This document shows positions 37,464 through 47,374 of a stretch of 64,000 nucleotides of DNA, piece by piece. The translations under genes were made by a program, and so were the position numbers. Where the stretch lies: assembly GCA_028718905.1 (NCBI GenBank), contig JAQUKV010000006.1:41300-105299 (forward strand), in the 5' to 3' direction. Position 1 is the first letter of the stretch. Each line of letters starts with the position of its first letter. Origin of the DNA: Candidatus Peribacteraceae bacterium. Lineage in GTDB: Bacteria; Patescibacteriota; Gracilibacteria; Peribacterales; Peribacteraceae. The notes under the pieces were generated by a model. It was not told the origin of the DNA and made no database searches. It saw only the letters and a list, made by a program, of their open reading frames with translations.

Positions 37464-39281
37464 TCACCCGATTGAGCACGCAAGCCGCCGCATGCGGATA
37501 TCCTCCTTCGTCTTCTCGAGAAATTCCTTGAGCGGTACGGACACCTGCTTCTTGGTCACGACATTGCGAACCGCAACGGCGTTTTCGGCGACTTCTTTAT
37601 CACCGATCACGAGCAGGTACGGAACACGCTGCTGCTCGCCTGCGCGAATGCGCTTGCCGAGAGAATCCGTGGAGGGAAGGACCTCGCAGCGGATCCCCTG
37701 CTCCCGAAGCGCCTTCTCGACATGTCGCGCGGGCACCTCGTGCGGTTCGGCCACCGGAATGATGACCGCCTGCACGGGCGCGAGCCACAGCGGAAAGTGC
37801 CCCGCGAAATGTTCGATGAGAAATCCGATGAGTCGTTCGTGCGTCGAGAGCGGGGCGCGGTGAATGCAGAGCGGAACCTTCTCGGAACCATCTTTGTCGG
37901 TGTACTTGAGTCCCACTTTGCCCGGCACGTCGAAATCCACCTGATTCGTGGCGAGCGTGAATTCGCGACCGATGGCGCTCCAGACCTCCACGTCGATCTT
38001 GGGGCCGTAAAACGCGGCTTCGTCCGGCATTTCGACGAACGCGATGCCCTTCTTCTTGAGCGCTTTGCGCACCATCTCCTCCGTTTTCAGCCACAACTCG
38101 GGTGCATTCACGTACTTCTTGCCGAGTCCATCGGATGAGTGAAGCGAGAGGCGCATGACGTACTTCTGGATGTCGAAGATCGCGAAGTACGTGAGGTACA
38201 GATCAATCACCGCGTTGAACTCCTCTTCAAACTGCTCCTCCGTCACGTACATGTGCGCGTCATTCATCGAGAGAGACCGCACGCGCATGAGACCGAAGAG
38301 CGCTCCACTGTCTTCGTAACGATAGCAATGACCGTACTCCGCGTAGCGGATGGGCAGATCACGATAGCTGCGGGGACGACTGGCAAAAATCTCGTGATGG
38401 TGCGGGCAATTCATGGGCTTCAGGTAGTACTCCTCCTCTCCATCCAGCTCCATCGGCGGGAACATGGATGTTTTATAATGCGCCAGATGTCCCGTGCGCT
38501 CGTAGAGGGCGCCTTTGGCGATGTGCGGCGTACGCACACGCATGTATCCGCCCTTCTCTTCCATCTCCTTCGCCAGCGCCTCGATCTGATCCGCGATGAT
38601 CGTTCCCTTGGGCGTCCAGAGCGGCAGACCCGGCCCCACCATGTCAGAGAACGTGAAGAGATCCAGCTCTTTGCCGAGTTTGCGATGATCGCGTTTTTTG
38701 GCCTCCTCCATCATCGTCAGATACTCCTGAAGATCTTTTTTGGAACCAAAGGCCGCCACGTAGATGCGCGTGAGCTGCGCATTTGTTTCTTTTCCGCGCC
38801 AGTAGGCACCGGCAAGACTGGTGATCTTGAAACCGTCCGGAGGAATTTCTTTCAGTGAAGAAACATGCCCGCCCCGGCAGAGATCCGTGAACATTTCTTT
38901 GCCGCCGGCATCAACGTTGCGATAGTGCGTCACGTTTGTCTCGCCCGCCTTGGCCAGATCCTCAACCAGCTCCACCTTGAACGTCTGGCCCCTGTCCTTC
39001 CAGTACTGCACGGATGCGGCAATCGACATCTCATCCACTTCGAAGGTCTGTGCCGAGCCGATGATCCGGCGCATCTCCTTCTCGATCGCGGAAAAGTCGG
39101 CATCCGAAATGGGCTTGGCAAAGAGGAAATCGTAGTAGCAACCCGTGTCAATCGGCGGACCGATGGTGATCTGCGTATCGGGCCACAGGTGCTGCACGGC
39201 CTGCGCGAGGACGTGCGCCAGCGAGTGACGCATGTTGTGGAGTGAATCGGGCACCTGCGTTCCGATGGATTTTTTTGCCAT
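37464..39281 (-). CDS. thrS: threonyl-tRNA synthetase (no N-terminal TGS domain)
   Basis: MRHSLAHVLAQAVQHLWPD; FTDLCRGGHV; MNCPHHHEIF; starts directly at the editing domain. Confidence 0.94.
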   Translation of the reverse strand: MAKKSIGTQVPDSLHNMRHSLAHVLAQAVQHLWPDTQITIGPPIDTGCYYDFLFAKPISDADFSAIEKEMRRIIGSAQTFEVDEMSIAASVQYWKDRGQTFKVELVEDLAKAGETNVTHYRNVDAGGKEMFTDLCRGGHVSSLKEIPPDGFKITSLAGAYWRGKETNAQLTRIYVAAFGSKKDLQEYLTMMEEAKKRDHRKLGKELDLFTFSDMVGPGLPLWTPKGTIIADQIEALAKEMEEKGGYMRVRTPHIAKGALYERTGHLAHYKTSMFPPMELDGEEEYYLKPMNCPHHHEIFASRPRSYRDLPIRYAEYGHCYRYEDSGALFGLMRVRSLSMNDAHMYVTEEQFEEEFNAVIDLYLTYFAIFDIQKYVMRLSLHSSDGLGKKYVNAPELWLKTEEMVRKALKKKGIAFVEMPDEAAFYGPKIDVEVWSAIGREFTLATNQVDFDVPGKVGLKYTDKDGSEKVPLCIHRAPLSTHERLIGFLIEHFAGHFPLWLAPVQAVIIPVAEPHEVPARHVEKALREQGIRCEVLPSTDSLGKRIRAGEQQRVPYLLVIGDKEVAENAVAVRNVVTKKQVSVPLKEFLEKTKEDIRMRRLACSIG

Positions 39282-39360
39282 AATGCGTGAAGAGTAACAG
39301 AGAAAAACCTCCTTCGCTATTGCGGAGGAAGGGTGGTGGGATCGAACGGTCAGCGCTACA

Positions 39361-39422
39361 CCCCTTCCAGCCTTCGCGCAGCGGAGGCTGCCCTCCGAAG
39401 CCTTGGCGAAGGAGGGCTGTCA
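39361..39422. repeat. GCCCTCCGAAGCCTTGGCGAAGGAGGGC palindromic repeat (translates as LRQGFGGQ)
   Basis: Perfect inverted arms GCCCTCC/GGAGGGC around CCTTGG; upstream of thrS. Confidence 0.75.
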
Positions 39423-39556
39423 ACACCAATATGGGCTGCGCTACGGCCGGTAAACCTCAGCGGGAGGTCAACGTCGTCGTGGTAGTGGTCGTGCGCTGCG
39501 ACATGACAGACAAACGGTACGCCCCCGCTCAGCCTGCCACAAGAGAAAAACCGGGA

Positions 39557-39925
39557 TCACTCCCGCACAACGGGCCGTTTTGCAAGAGCGGCATCCACCA
39601 GTTGCTTCGTTTCGGTCCGGATGTTTTCGGGAATGATATTCATCATGTAGACATACAGCATGCTCAACAGCATCCGCTCGTTCTCGGCAAAATGGCCACC
39701 GAGCTGCCTGCAGAATGCCTGAATTTTTGCCTGGAACGCATCAATGGAATCTGCCGAAAACAGCTCTTCGAGTTTCTTTCGGGCATCGCGATGCTTGCGC
39801 AGCCACCACTGTGCAATGAGCGTCTGCTTTTCCGCATCCGAGAGATTGCGAAGCCATGTGTGGATCTGCACATCCGAGGGTTTCGGAATCTCATGCCTCC
39901 CATGATCGGCTTCGTGTGTGGCCAT
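39557..39925 (-). CDS. hypothetical protein
   Basis: MATHEADHGRHEIPKPSDVQIHTWLRNLSDAEKQTLIAQWWLRKHRDARKKLEELF... Confidence 0.6.
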   Translation of the reverse strand: MATHEADHGRHEIPKPSDVQIHTWLRNLSDAEKQTLIAQWWLRKHRDARKKLEELFSADSIDAFQAKIQAFCRQLGGHFAENERMLLSMLYVYMMNIIPENIRTETKQLVDAALAKRPVVRE

Positions 39926-40025
39926 GGTGCAATGATACAACCTCCATCCACGGTACCGGCAAAAATGAGGCAAGAATCGCGAAGCCGTAGGTGACTCTGG
40001 CAGGCCCCGCGGGGAGCGGATGTGC

Positions 40026-40301
40026 TCACTGTACAGCCCCCTCATCTGTCCGCGCTTTCAGAGTAACTCCACTCCGTTGCAGTACCACCCGAATGAGCTC
40101 CTGCATACGAAGAGAACTGCACTGCACCGTGAATTCCACCATCTTTTGTCCTCTGGGAAACTGATCAGGACCATAGCCCCAAGCTTCTAAACGGTCACCG
40201 CCGAAATATGCTCGTATGGCTTCAATGACCGCCTGATGCTGTCGGGCATCCACAGAAGCCGCTGACTTCATTTGATGGGGTGACAATGTCTCGACCAACA
40301 T
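40026..40301 (-). CDS. hypothetical protein
   Basis: 91-aa ORF MLVETLSPHQMKSAASVDARQHQAVIEAIRAYFGGDRLEAWGYGP... Confidence 0.55.
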   Translation of the reverse strand: MLVETLSPHQMKSAASVDARQHQAVIEAIRAYFGGDRLEAWGYGPDQFPRGQKMVEFTVQCSSLRMQELIRVVLQRSGVTLKARTDEGAVQ

Positions 40302-40374
40302 AGGTAAATGTTAGAGAACCCCTTAGATCGCTTCAAGATATTTCTTACCGATTTCTCTGCCACAGGACACAAAT

Positions 40375-41847
40375 TTATACAACCCCCAACTCCTGCTCCA
40401 TCGCACGCATTTCGCGCAGCAACTGCGGATCGTTCTGCATCTTCGCCTCGATCTTCTCGCACGCGTTCATCACGGTGGTGTGATCGCGGCCCGAGAAGAC
40501 CTCGCCCAACCGCACGTAACTCATGCGCAGGTGTTTCTTGCCGAGGAACATCGTGATCTGGCGCGGCATCAGGATCTCGCGCACGCGCGAGGCGCCGATC
40601 ATGTCCTGCACCGAGACCGAGTAGTAGCGGCTGACGCACTCCAGCACGTCCTGGAACGTGGGCGCGCGCTTGGGCGTCGTCTCAAAGCCCACCTGCTCCT
40701 CCTCCGCATGGGGATCGCGGCTGAGCTTTCGCATGATCTCGGCGATGCTCTTGACGGTCGGCATGCGCGACTCGAGCTCGTACTGCGCCACTGCCTGCAT
40801 CAGAATACCCTCGAGCTCACGGACGTTGCGGGTCGTGTGCTCCGCGATGAACTGCAGCACGGTCATGTCGATCAAAAGCTCGTACTCACGCGATTTCTCG
40901 ACCAGGATCGCCAACCGCGTCTCGTAATCCGGCACCGAGATGTCGGCGATCATGCCGCGGGCGAAGCGCGAGATGAGACGATCCTCCAGCTGCATTTCCT
41001 GCGGCGGCCGGTCCGCCGAGAGGATGACCTGCTTGCGGTCCTCGTAGAGGGCATTGAAGGTGTGGAAGAACTCCTCCTGCGTGCGCTCCTTGTTCGCGAG
41101 AAACTGCACGTCGTCAATGATGAGCACGTCCACCTGCCGGTAGCGGCGGCGGAACTGCTCCATCTTCTGACTCCGGATCGCCTCGATGACCTGATTGGTG
41201 AAATCCTCCGTGGTCGTGTAGACGACGACGGCCCGTGGCATATTGCGGAGAATCGCGTTGCCCGTGGCCTGCAGCAGGTGCGTCTTGCCCAGCCCCACGC
41301 CGCCGTAGAGAAAGAGCGGGTTATACCGTCCGCCGGGAGCCGCGGCCACTGCCTGACACGCCGCATGCGCGAGACGATTGTTGGCACCGACCACGAAGTG
41401 CTCCAGCGTGTAGCGGGGATTGAGGACCTTGCTGATGACACCCTCGGCCATCTTCACCTCGGGTTTGCCCGGCAACTTTCGCTTTTTCTGCTCCGGAAAA
41501 ACCGAAAGCAGATCCACCGACCGTTCGCGGTTATCTTTGAGCCCCCCGTCGATGGTGTAGACGATCTTCTCGATCGCAGGATCGAGCGCCTGTGCGATCT
41601 CGAGCGTCATCACGCGGTAGTGCTCCATGTGCCACGAAAGCGACATGGGAAGCGGGAGTCCCACGATCAGCGTTCCGCCGTCTTTGCCCAGAATCGCCGT
41701 GTCTTTGAACCACGTGATGAAGGCGCTGCGTTGCAGCCTTTCCTCCAGCTTGCGCAGGACGGCGATCCAGAGCCCCTGATCCACATACTCCGCTACCGGA
41801 AGGGTGGCGAGGTCGCTGCGGGCGCTAGAAGAGACGGACAATGTCAT
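40375..41847 (-). CDS. dnaA: chromosomal replication initiator protein DnaA
   Basis: NPLFLYGGVGLGKTHLLQATGNAI; VLIIDDVQFLANKERTQEEFFHTFN; C-terminal MPRQITMFLGKKHLRMSYVRLGEVFSGRDHTTVMNACEKI. Confidence 0.96.
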   Translation of the reverse strand: MTLSVSSSARSDLATLPVAEYVDQGLWIAVLRKLEERLQRSAFITWFKDTAILGKDGGTLIVGLPLPMSLSWHMEHYRVMTLEIAQALDPAIEKIVYTIDGGLKDNRERSVDLLSVFPEQKKRKLPGKPEVKMAEGVISKVLNPRYTLEHFVVGANNRLAHAACQAVAAAPGGRYNPLFLYGGVGLGKTHLLQATGNAILRNMPRAVVVYTTTEDFTNQVIEAIRSQKMEQFRRRYRQVDVLIIDDVQFLANKERTQEEFFHTFNALYEDRKQVILSADRPPQEMQLEDRLISRFARGMIADISVPDYETRLAILVEKSREYELLIDMTVLQFIAEHTTRNVRELEGILMQAVAQYELESRMPTVKSIAEIMRKLSRDPHAEEEQVGFETTPKRAPTFQDVLECVSRYYSVSVQDMIGASRVREILMPRQITMFLGKKHLRMSYVRLGEVFSGRDHTTVMNACEKIEAKMQNDPQLLREMRAMEQELGVV

Positions 41848-42940
41848 AGAAGGTAATGAGGAGAATGAGCAGAATGAGCACCGAGAATCCGAGCGCGTTG
41901 CTGTACGCCTCGAACCTGCGGTTGAGCGGACGCCGCGTCACCGCCTCGACGAGCACGAAGAGCAACCGGCCACCGTCGAGTGCCGGGAACGGGAGGAAAT
42001 TCAGGATCGCAAGACTCAGACTGATGAGTGCAACGAGACGCAGGTACGTCATAAACCCCGCCTGCACCGAAGAGTAGGTGAGCTGGGCGATGCCCACGAT
42101 GCCCGTGATGCCCTCGGGTACGCGCCCGCTCTGGGCAAGGGAACGGATGAGCGTCCCGATGCCGATGATGGTCTGCTCCGTCATGATCCGAGCTTCACGA
42201 AACGCCAGAAGTGCTGATATCCCCACCCCACGCAAAGGAGCCGAGAGTTTGCGCGGGAACGTCGAGATGACCACGCCGGATTTGCCGTCCTTGAGCGTCA
42301 CGGTGTACTGCTGCTCTTTGGCATCGGCCCCCTCCCCCACCAAAACGGTGTATGCCACCCGACGCTTGCCCTGCTGAGTCTGCCCGACCTGCTCCGCGAG
42401 CGTGATCGGCGTATCGTTGACCTTGAGGAGCACGCTCTTCTCGGGCACGCCCGCGATCGCCGCCGGCTCACCGCTCACCACCTGCTCGATCACGACCCCC
42501 GTCTCCAGCGAGATGATGCCCTGACGGGAGTGTTCCAGCATGTCGGACATCTCGAAGTACGTGGGAATCCATCGCCCGACCGAGAATCCGAACACGAGCA
42601 GCACAAAGGCGAGAAGGAAATTCATGAAGACACCCGCCGAGAGGATTGCGATGCGCGCGGCAATGGACGCATGATGGAAACTGCCGAGCTTGTTGCGTTC
42701 GCTGACGGTCGTTGCCGCCTCACCCTTGAGACGGACAAACCCGCCGAACGGTATCCAGTTGAGCGTGAAAACGGTACCGTTTCGCTTAAAAAGCGTGCGT
42801 GCTTTCGGCGGCAAGCCGAAGCCGAATTCCTCGACCGTCACCCCCGCTCTGCGCGCCGCCATGAAGTGCCCGAACTCATGAATGAGGATGAGTACCGTCA
42901 GCAGAACAACGAAGGCCACTGCTGTGAGCAGCATCATCAT
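41825..42940 (-). CDS. rseP: RseP-like site-2 protease
   Basis: VLILIHEFGHFMAARRAGVTVEEFGFGLPP; PDZ-like centre; NFLPFPALDGGRLLFVLVEA; 3' end overlaps the dnaA start. Confidence 0.9.
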   Translation of the reverse strand: MMMLLTAVAFVVLLTVLILIHEFGHFMAARRAGVTVEEFGFGLPPKARTLFKRNGTVFTLNWIPFGGFVRLKGEAATTVSERNKLGSFHHASIAARIAILSAGVFMNFLLAFVLLVFGFSVGRWIPTYFEMSDMLEHSRQGIISLETGVVIEQVVSGEPAAIAGVPEKSVLLKVNDTPITLAEQVGQTQQGKRRVAYTVLVGEGADAKEQQYTVTLKDGKSGVVISTFPRKLSAPLRGVGISALLAFREARIMTEQTIIGIGTLIRSLAQSGRVPEGITGIVGIAQLTYSSVQAGFMTYLRLVALISLSLAILNFLPFPALDGGRLLFVLVEAVTRRPLNRRFEAYSNALGFSVLILLILLITFYDIVRLF

Positions 42941-43145
42941 AGAAGCTCAGGACCTCTGTCCCCTCTCCTCCCGAACAAGGGAAGAGGAGGGTGAGGGGGA
43001 TAGGACAGGAGAAAAATCTTCATAACACGTGACCGGAGTCACAGGTTTGGCATGCTAGTCGCCCGGTGGAAAATTAAAAAGTTTTCCACACCCACTTCGC
43101 CTTGCTCTGCCCGAGCAACAGTACGGAATGTATGAACGTCGATTC

Positions 43146-43210
43146 GGCAGTACGCGTAAGCAGTAAGGGATTGCTTCGCGCTTACTGCGTACTGCTGTCT
43201 GCGTACTGCC
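43146..43210. repeat. inverted GTACTGC word array, running into the comF-like 3' end
   Basis: GGCAGTACGCGTAAGCAGTAAGGGATTGCTTCGCGCTTACTGCGTACTGCTGTCTGCGTACTGCC. Confidence 0.8.
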
Positions 43211-43958
43211 TCCTGTCGTGAGCAACCACCCAGCCTTCCACACGCAAAACTCCGGCGCGCTTGAGTGCGGAAGCGCATTCGTCCAGCGTCGCACCGGTGG
43301 TGGACAGATCATCGATGAGAACGACATGAGACGGCGGATGATTTGTTATGCAGCGAAATGCTCCCGTGACGCCCGTCAGCCGCTCGGGCCGCGTGCGTTT
43401 CATTTGTGAACCCGTCCAACGGATGCGCCTGAGGAGCGGCAGAACGGAAAGTTCGCGCTCCGCGGCAACGATGCGCGCCAGACGCTCCGACTGATTGAAT
43501 CCGCGCTGGAACCGCCGCACCCAGTGGAGCGGAACGGGGCAGAGCACGATTTCGCGGGATGGTAACCTACGGTTTCCCTCCCACGAACCCACCCTTCCCT
43601 CAAAGGTACGGCTCCAACGCTGGGTCCCGTCAGAGCCACCCAGCGTTTCGCCGTGATTATTTTTTGTTATCTGAAAAGAATGATCAATCTCGGTGAGCGC
43701 CTGCACGATGAGTCGGCCAAGCTCTTGATCCAACCCTCGAATGTGTCCGTACTTGAACGTGTGAATGGCCTTCTTTAAGAGCGGCGAATCCGCGTACGTG
43801 CTCGCAGCGACCAACCGATCCAAAAAACGAATGCCGCGCCGCCGGAGATCCGCTGTCTCTTCGATCACCGGATGAGGGACGAGCAGTCGACGCTCAGCCT
43901 CCGTGATCCACTCCCCGTCCTGTCCCAGAAGGGACCGGCGGGGGAAGAAGAGATCGAG
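43182..43958 (-). CDS. comF: ComF family phosphoribosyltransferase
   Basis: IVLCPVPLHWVRRFQRGFNQSERLARIVA; HVVLIDDLSTTGATLDECASALKRAGV; contains an in-frame E1 insertion. Confidence 0.85.
   Translation of the reverse strand, partial: LDLFFPRRSLLGQDGEWITEAERRLLVPHPVIEETADLRRRGIRFLDRLVAASTYADSPLLKKAIHTFKYGHIRGLDQELGRLIVQALTEIDHSFQITKNNHGETLGGSDGTQRWSRTFEGRVGSWEGNRRLPSREIVLCPVPLHWVRRFQRGFNQSERLARIVAAERELSVLPLLRRIRWTGSQMKRTRPERLTGVTGAFRCITNHPPSHVVLIDDLSTTGATLDECASALKRAGVLRVEGWVVAHDRRQYADSSTQ
43561..43661 (-). repeat. double-hairpin element E1, copy C, in frame inside comF
   Basis: Minus strand AATAATCACGGCGAAACGCTGGGTGGCTCTGACGGGACCCAGCGTTGGAGCCGTACCTTTGAGGGAAGGGTGGGTTCGTGGGAGGGAAACCGTAGGTTACC; 15 nt CGCTGGGTGGCTCTG shared exactly with copy B. 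Confidence 0.8.
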
Positions 43959-44058
43959 GAAGAGCTGCCACATGCCAAAAAGTCTACATCCTTCTGATGT
44001 CGTTTCCACCAGAATGATGGGCAGTTCTGAAGGAGGCCGGAATGCGAATCAGGATTGC

Positions 44059-44149
44059 CCGGCTTCGATGCGCTACGCCGTGGCATCCGGCTGAGGCATG
44101 GAAAATCTCGGCGAAGTCTCGGCTGCTTCGCGCAGCCGGACGAAGCCGG
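44059..44149. repeat. structured intergenic inverted repeat
   Basis: CCGGCTTCG (44059) ... CGAAGCCGG (44141) with inner GGCTGC-TTCGC-GCAGCC hairpin. Confidence 0.55.
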
Positions 44150-44256
44150 ATAGTGGGCCGTAATCGAGACGGCAAGGATTGATTTGGAGGTGAGGCAGAG
44201 ATTGTGGAGATGAGCGTAGTTGTGAGAGCAGGGCACATGCGTTAGCCTGTGCGTCT

Positions 44257-45684
44257 ATGCCGACCGTCACTCGTCCGTTACGGAGAGCCGTGTACGTTGG
44301 CCTCGGCCTCGCGCTCTTCTGGATACTCGCCGGATGGGGAATCTGGGAACAGGGTCCCTATGCGATGGGAGTCAACTACACCGTCTTCACGCTCGGTGTT
44401 GCTCTCTTCTTTTCCGTACACGCAGATGAGCGACCGCTTAAGAAGACACATCTGCCGTGGCTCGTGCCAATCCTGCTCATTGCTCTGAGCTTCCTCCTTT
44501 ACGAGAACCCCTTCGTGAAGATGGTGAACATACTGGTGTTGGTTCCGCTCTTCGTGTGCTTCAGGGTCGTGGTCTCGACTCCAAACTACGAGCGACTCTC
44601 GTGGAATCGTACATGGATCGAACATGTGCTCCGGCGGTTCTTTGGTGCCATCGGACAGATAGGCATTGCCATTGAGACGATTGTGAAGATCGTTATTCCG
44701 TTCGGAACAGAGCATATCCGTACCATGAGTAAAATCGTGATGGGACTCGTCATCTTCGTTGTACTGGCATTCGTGATCTTCATACCACTTTTGAGTGCAG
44801 CTGATCCTGCTTTTGCAGAGATGATGCGAGCGATCGTGGACTACGTGCGTTCTTTCATTTCTATCGAATGGCTTGTGCGGACTGTCTGTTTCATTGCCCT
44901 CGCGATCGCGCTCATTGCCATAGCGGCGAGCTGGAATAGGCGAGAGGAAGTCCGGAGTGAAGGCACTCATAGGTCGATGGATGACATCGTCTCGGGCGTG
45001 GTCCTTGGAGGAATCCTGCTGCTGTACGTCCTATTCCTCGGCACCCAATTGAAGTCTCTCTGGGTGACCAACCTCCCCACCGAGTTTCATCAGACAGAAG
45101 TGCTTGTAAAAAGCGGCTTCTGGCAGTTGTTCGCCCTCACGGCGATCAATGTGATTCTCTTTTTCGTGTACTACCGCCGCACACGTCTGCGTGTGCAGCG
45201 GCTGCTCACCGTTTTTACCGTTGCATCAATCCTTTTGCTCTTTTCGGCCGCAAAACGCATGGCGATGTACGTCTGGTTCTACGGGTTCAGTTACGAGAAA
45301 TTTTTTGCAAGCTACACGGTGCTCTTCGCGATAGTGCTCTTCGGATATCTGTTCTGGTGCCTGGCGCAGCACGAACGCCGGGATATCATGAAAGTTCTCG
45401 TGTACGGATTCATCTGGATGTACGCGGTTGCATCGATTCTGCCGACCGAGCAATTCATCTTCCGTGCAAATATGTGGCTCTCGGAACGCTCAGACTCCAG
45501 AATCAATCTTGCGGAACTTCAGATGCTCTCTGCAGACGTCTACGGACTTGTGCTCCGCGAGCAGAGGCAGCGTCCAAAAAATTATTGGGAAGATTGGTTC
45601 AGCGAACAGAAGCGCATCACAAGCAAAAAACAATGGTACGAATGGAATGTGCAAGACGTGAAGCTGCGAGCGCTGAATCGGTGA
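44257..45684 (+). CDS. DUF4173/DUF4153-like polytopic membrane protein
   Basis: 475 aa, many TMs; conserved-style RTRLRVQRLLTVFTVASILLLFSAAKRMAMYVWFYGFSYEKFFASYTVLF. Confidence 0.75.
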   Translation: MPTVTRPLRRAVYVGLGLALFWILAGWGIWEQGPYAMGVNYTVFTLGVALFFSVHADERPLKKTHLPWLVPILLIALSFLLYENPFVKMVNILVLVPLFVCFRVVVSTPNYERLSWNRTWIEHVLRRFFGAIGQIGIAIETIVKIVIPFGTEHIRTMSKIVMGLVIFVVLAFVIFIPLLSAADPAFAEMMRAIVDYVRSFISIEWLVRTVCFIALAIALIAIAASWNRREEVRSEGTHRSMDDIVSGVVLGGILLLYVLFLGTQLKSLWVTNLPTEFHQTEVLVKSGFWQLFALTAINVILFFVYYRRTRLRVQRLLTVFTVASILLLFSAAKRMAMYVWFYGFSYEKFFASYTVLFAIVLFGYLFWCLAQHERRDIMKVLVYGFIWMYAVASILPTEQFIFRANMWLSERSDSRINLAELQMLSADVYGLVLREQRQRPKNYWEDWFSEQKRITSKKQWYEWNVQDVKLRALNR

Positions 45685-45951
45685 GCGACCTCCGGCCGCG
45701 TAGGCGAATCACTGTAATGTCACTCATCGTTGCTGTTTGTATAATGCACGAAGATGTTCTGGTGGACGAAAGTGGATGTCATTCGAACTCAAACGAGAAG
45801 GGCAGTTCGATTCCGGTGCGGCTCCGCTCACTGTCATTCGACTCTTCGAACTCCGGAGGATGGCCTGCCAACCGTAGTCAGGAGGTCCTGCCTGAAATGT
45901 CCACCTCCGCTCGCTGCGGCGAGGCTATGGTGGACAACCTCCTGCGGAGGT

Positions 45952-46028
45952 TGGTGGGCAGTACTGGATTCGAACCAGTGACCTCCGCGATGTCAACGCG
46001 ACGCTCTAACCAACTGAGCTAACTGCCC
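45952..46028 (-). tRNA. tRNA-Val(GAC)
   Basis: GGGCAGTTAGCTCAGTTGGTTAGAGCGTCGCGTTGACATCGCGGAGGTCACTGGTTCGAATCCAGTACTGCCCACCA. Confidence 0.95.
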
Positions 46029-46094
46029 GAGGTGAACAATGAAGAGAAAAACGCGGCGCAAGGATAGCGCGAAGCCCTGAGCATGCCGAATGGG

Positions 46095-46110
46095 CTGAGC
46101 TAACTGCCCG
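46095..46110 (-). other. echo of the tRNA-Val 5' end
   Basis: CTGAGCTAACTGCCCG, identical to 46014..46029, separated by a palindrome-bearing spacer (AGCCCTGAGCATGCCGAATGGGCT at 46073-46096). Confidence 0.85.
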
Positions 46111-46174
46111 TAAATGCCAACGAAGGGTACCAAGAGAGCTCAATGGTCACAAGCAAGTCCCATGCAATCTCATC

Positions 46175-46336
46175 GGGCGGGGCGCACCGCGGGGGGTGAA
46201 GGGGAAGGCCCTGCAACAATCGTTCGCCGACGAGTCGGATCCGAAACCTTGGAGAATCCGACGAGGAGACGCAGGGCCGGGCCGGAGGCGTCGGTGCGCC
46301 AGCGTTTTGGCTCCACCTTTGTCGCGACAAAGGTGG
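46175..46336. repeat. structured element E2, copy 1
   Basis: GGCGCACCG...CGGTGCGCC outer arms; GGCCCTGC/GCAGGGCC; TCGGAT/ATCCGA; terminal perfect palindrome CCACCTTTGTCGCGACAAAGGTGG. Confidence 0.9.
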
Positions 46337-46391
46337 AAACACCGAAGAACAAACATTCCAAATCGAACAAAACAATCTACAATCCTCCGGA

Positions 46392-47144
46392 ATGTTCACC
46401 CTGCTCTCACACCAATCTCTTCTGATCTTTCTCATCGGTTTTGGAACGAGTTTCATCGCGACAACCACAGGAGGGATCGGCATGGCCGTCGTGCCCGTCC
46501 TCATCCTCTTCGGCTTAACGCCGCAACAGGCAGCCGCCACGTTCCGCCTCGCCATCACGCTCGGGGACTTGACGGGCCTGCATCAATTGCATCGCGCCGG
46601 AAAAGTCATCCACACGATGATCCTTCCCGTGCTGCTGCTTGGCATCGCCGGCGGTCTGATCGGATCATTCGTCCTTCTGTGGACGCCGGGGCCGCTCGCC
46701 GAAAAACTCCTAAGTGTCTTCATCTTGGGCATGGTCGGCATTTCACTCCTCAAACCGAACCTTGGCATTCATCCCGTGCACCGGCAATCATGGCAACGAA
46801 AAACAGCGGGATACGCCTCGATATTCTTCTTGAGCATCCTCTCGACCTACTTCAGTGCGGCCACGGGCCTGCTCGGCCGCACGGCCATGATGCTCTGCTT
46901 CGGTCAGACATTTCTGGAGAGCTCGGCGACGCGCAAAGTACAGAGTCTCGGCATGGGAGTGACCTCCACCATCATTTTCATCGCGAGCGGAAGCATGCAC
47001 TGGACCACGGCAGCCGTCCTGGCGCCTTCGGTCACGCTCGGTTCTCTGCTTGGAGCTGCATACGCCATCCGCAAGGGTGAACAGTGGGTCAGGAGCATCT
47101 TCTTCGTCATCGTGGCAATCACAGCGCTGATCCTTCTCTTCTAA
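46392..47144 (+). CDS. TauE/SafE (TSUP) family permease
   Basis: GFGTSFIATTTGGIGMAVVPVLILFGLTPQQAAATFRLAITLGDLTG; repeated half motif; ~8 TMs. Confidence 0.85.
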   Translation: MFTLLSHQSLLIFLIGFGTSFIATTTGGIGMAVVPVLILFGLTPQQAAATFRLAITLGDLTGLHQLHRAGKVIHTMILPVLLLGIAGGLIGSFVLLWTPGPLAEKLLSVFILGMVGISLLKPNLGIHPVHRQSWQRKTAGYASIFFLSILSTYFSAATGLLGRTAMMLCFGQTFLESSATRKVQSLGMGVTSTIIFIASGSMHWTTAAVLAPSVTLGSLLGAAYAIRKGEQWVRSIFFVIVAITALILLF

Positions 47145-47211
47145 TTCAACCCCACTGCACTGAAACACAGATGTTTTTTCAGTAACAAACTCCATACCCT
47201 TTCGCCAATTG

Positions 47212-47374
47212 GGGCGGGGCGCACCGCGGGGGGTGAAGGGGAAGGCTCAGTTCGCAAACCGGCCGACGAGACGATGCCGAAGCCTTGGAGGCATCGACAA
47301 GGAGGCACAGAGCCGGGTGGAGGGGCGTCGGTGCGCCGGCGCTTTGGGCCACCTTTGTCGCCGGACAAAGATGG
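47212..47374. repeat. structured element E2, copy 2
   Basis: Same length and architecture as 46175..46336, with changed but still paired stems. Confidence 0.9.

Noticed and set aside
39287-39330. T-box leader upstream of thrS
   Set aside because: A hairpin followed by T-run (CCTCCGCAATAGCGAAGGAGGTTTTT) is present, but I could not find the conserved T-box antiterminator bulge (AGGGTGGNACCGCG-like).
43066-43089. oriC candidate near dnaA (palindrome GTGGAAAATTAAAAAGTTTTCCAC, includes TTTTCCACA)
   Set aside because: Only one DnaA-box-like pair, no cluster and no AT-rich unwinding element; could equally be a terminator. dnaN is not adjacent. GC-skew analysis of the whole chromosome would decide.
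46147-46370. Short minus-strand ORFs in E2 with similar peptides (DKGGAK..RTDA..QGFG..SSA..PFTPRGAPRP)
   Set aside because: Peptide similarity follows from the nucleotide repeat; compensatory stem changes argue for structure rather than protein selection.
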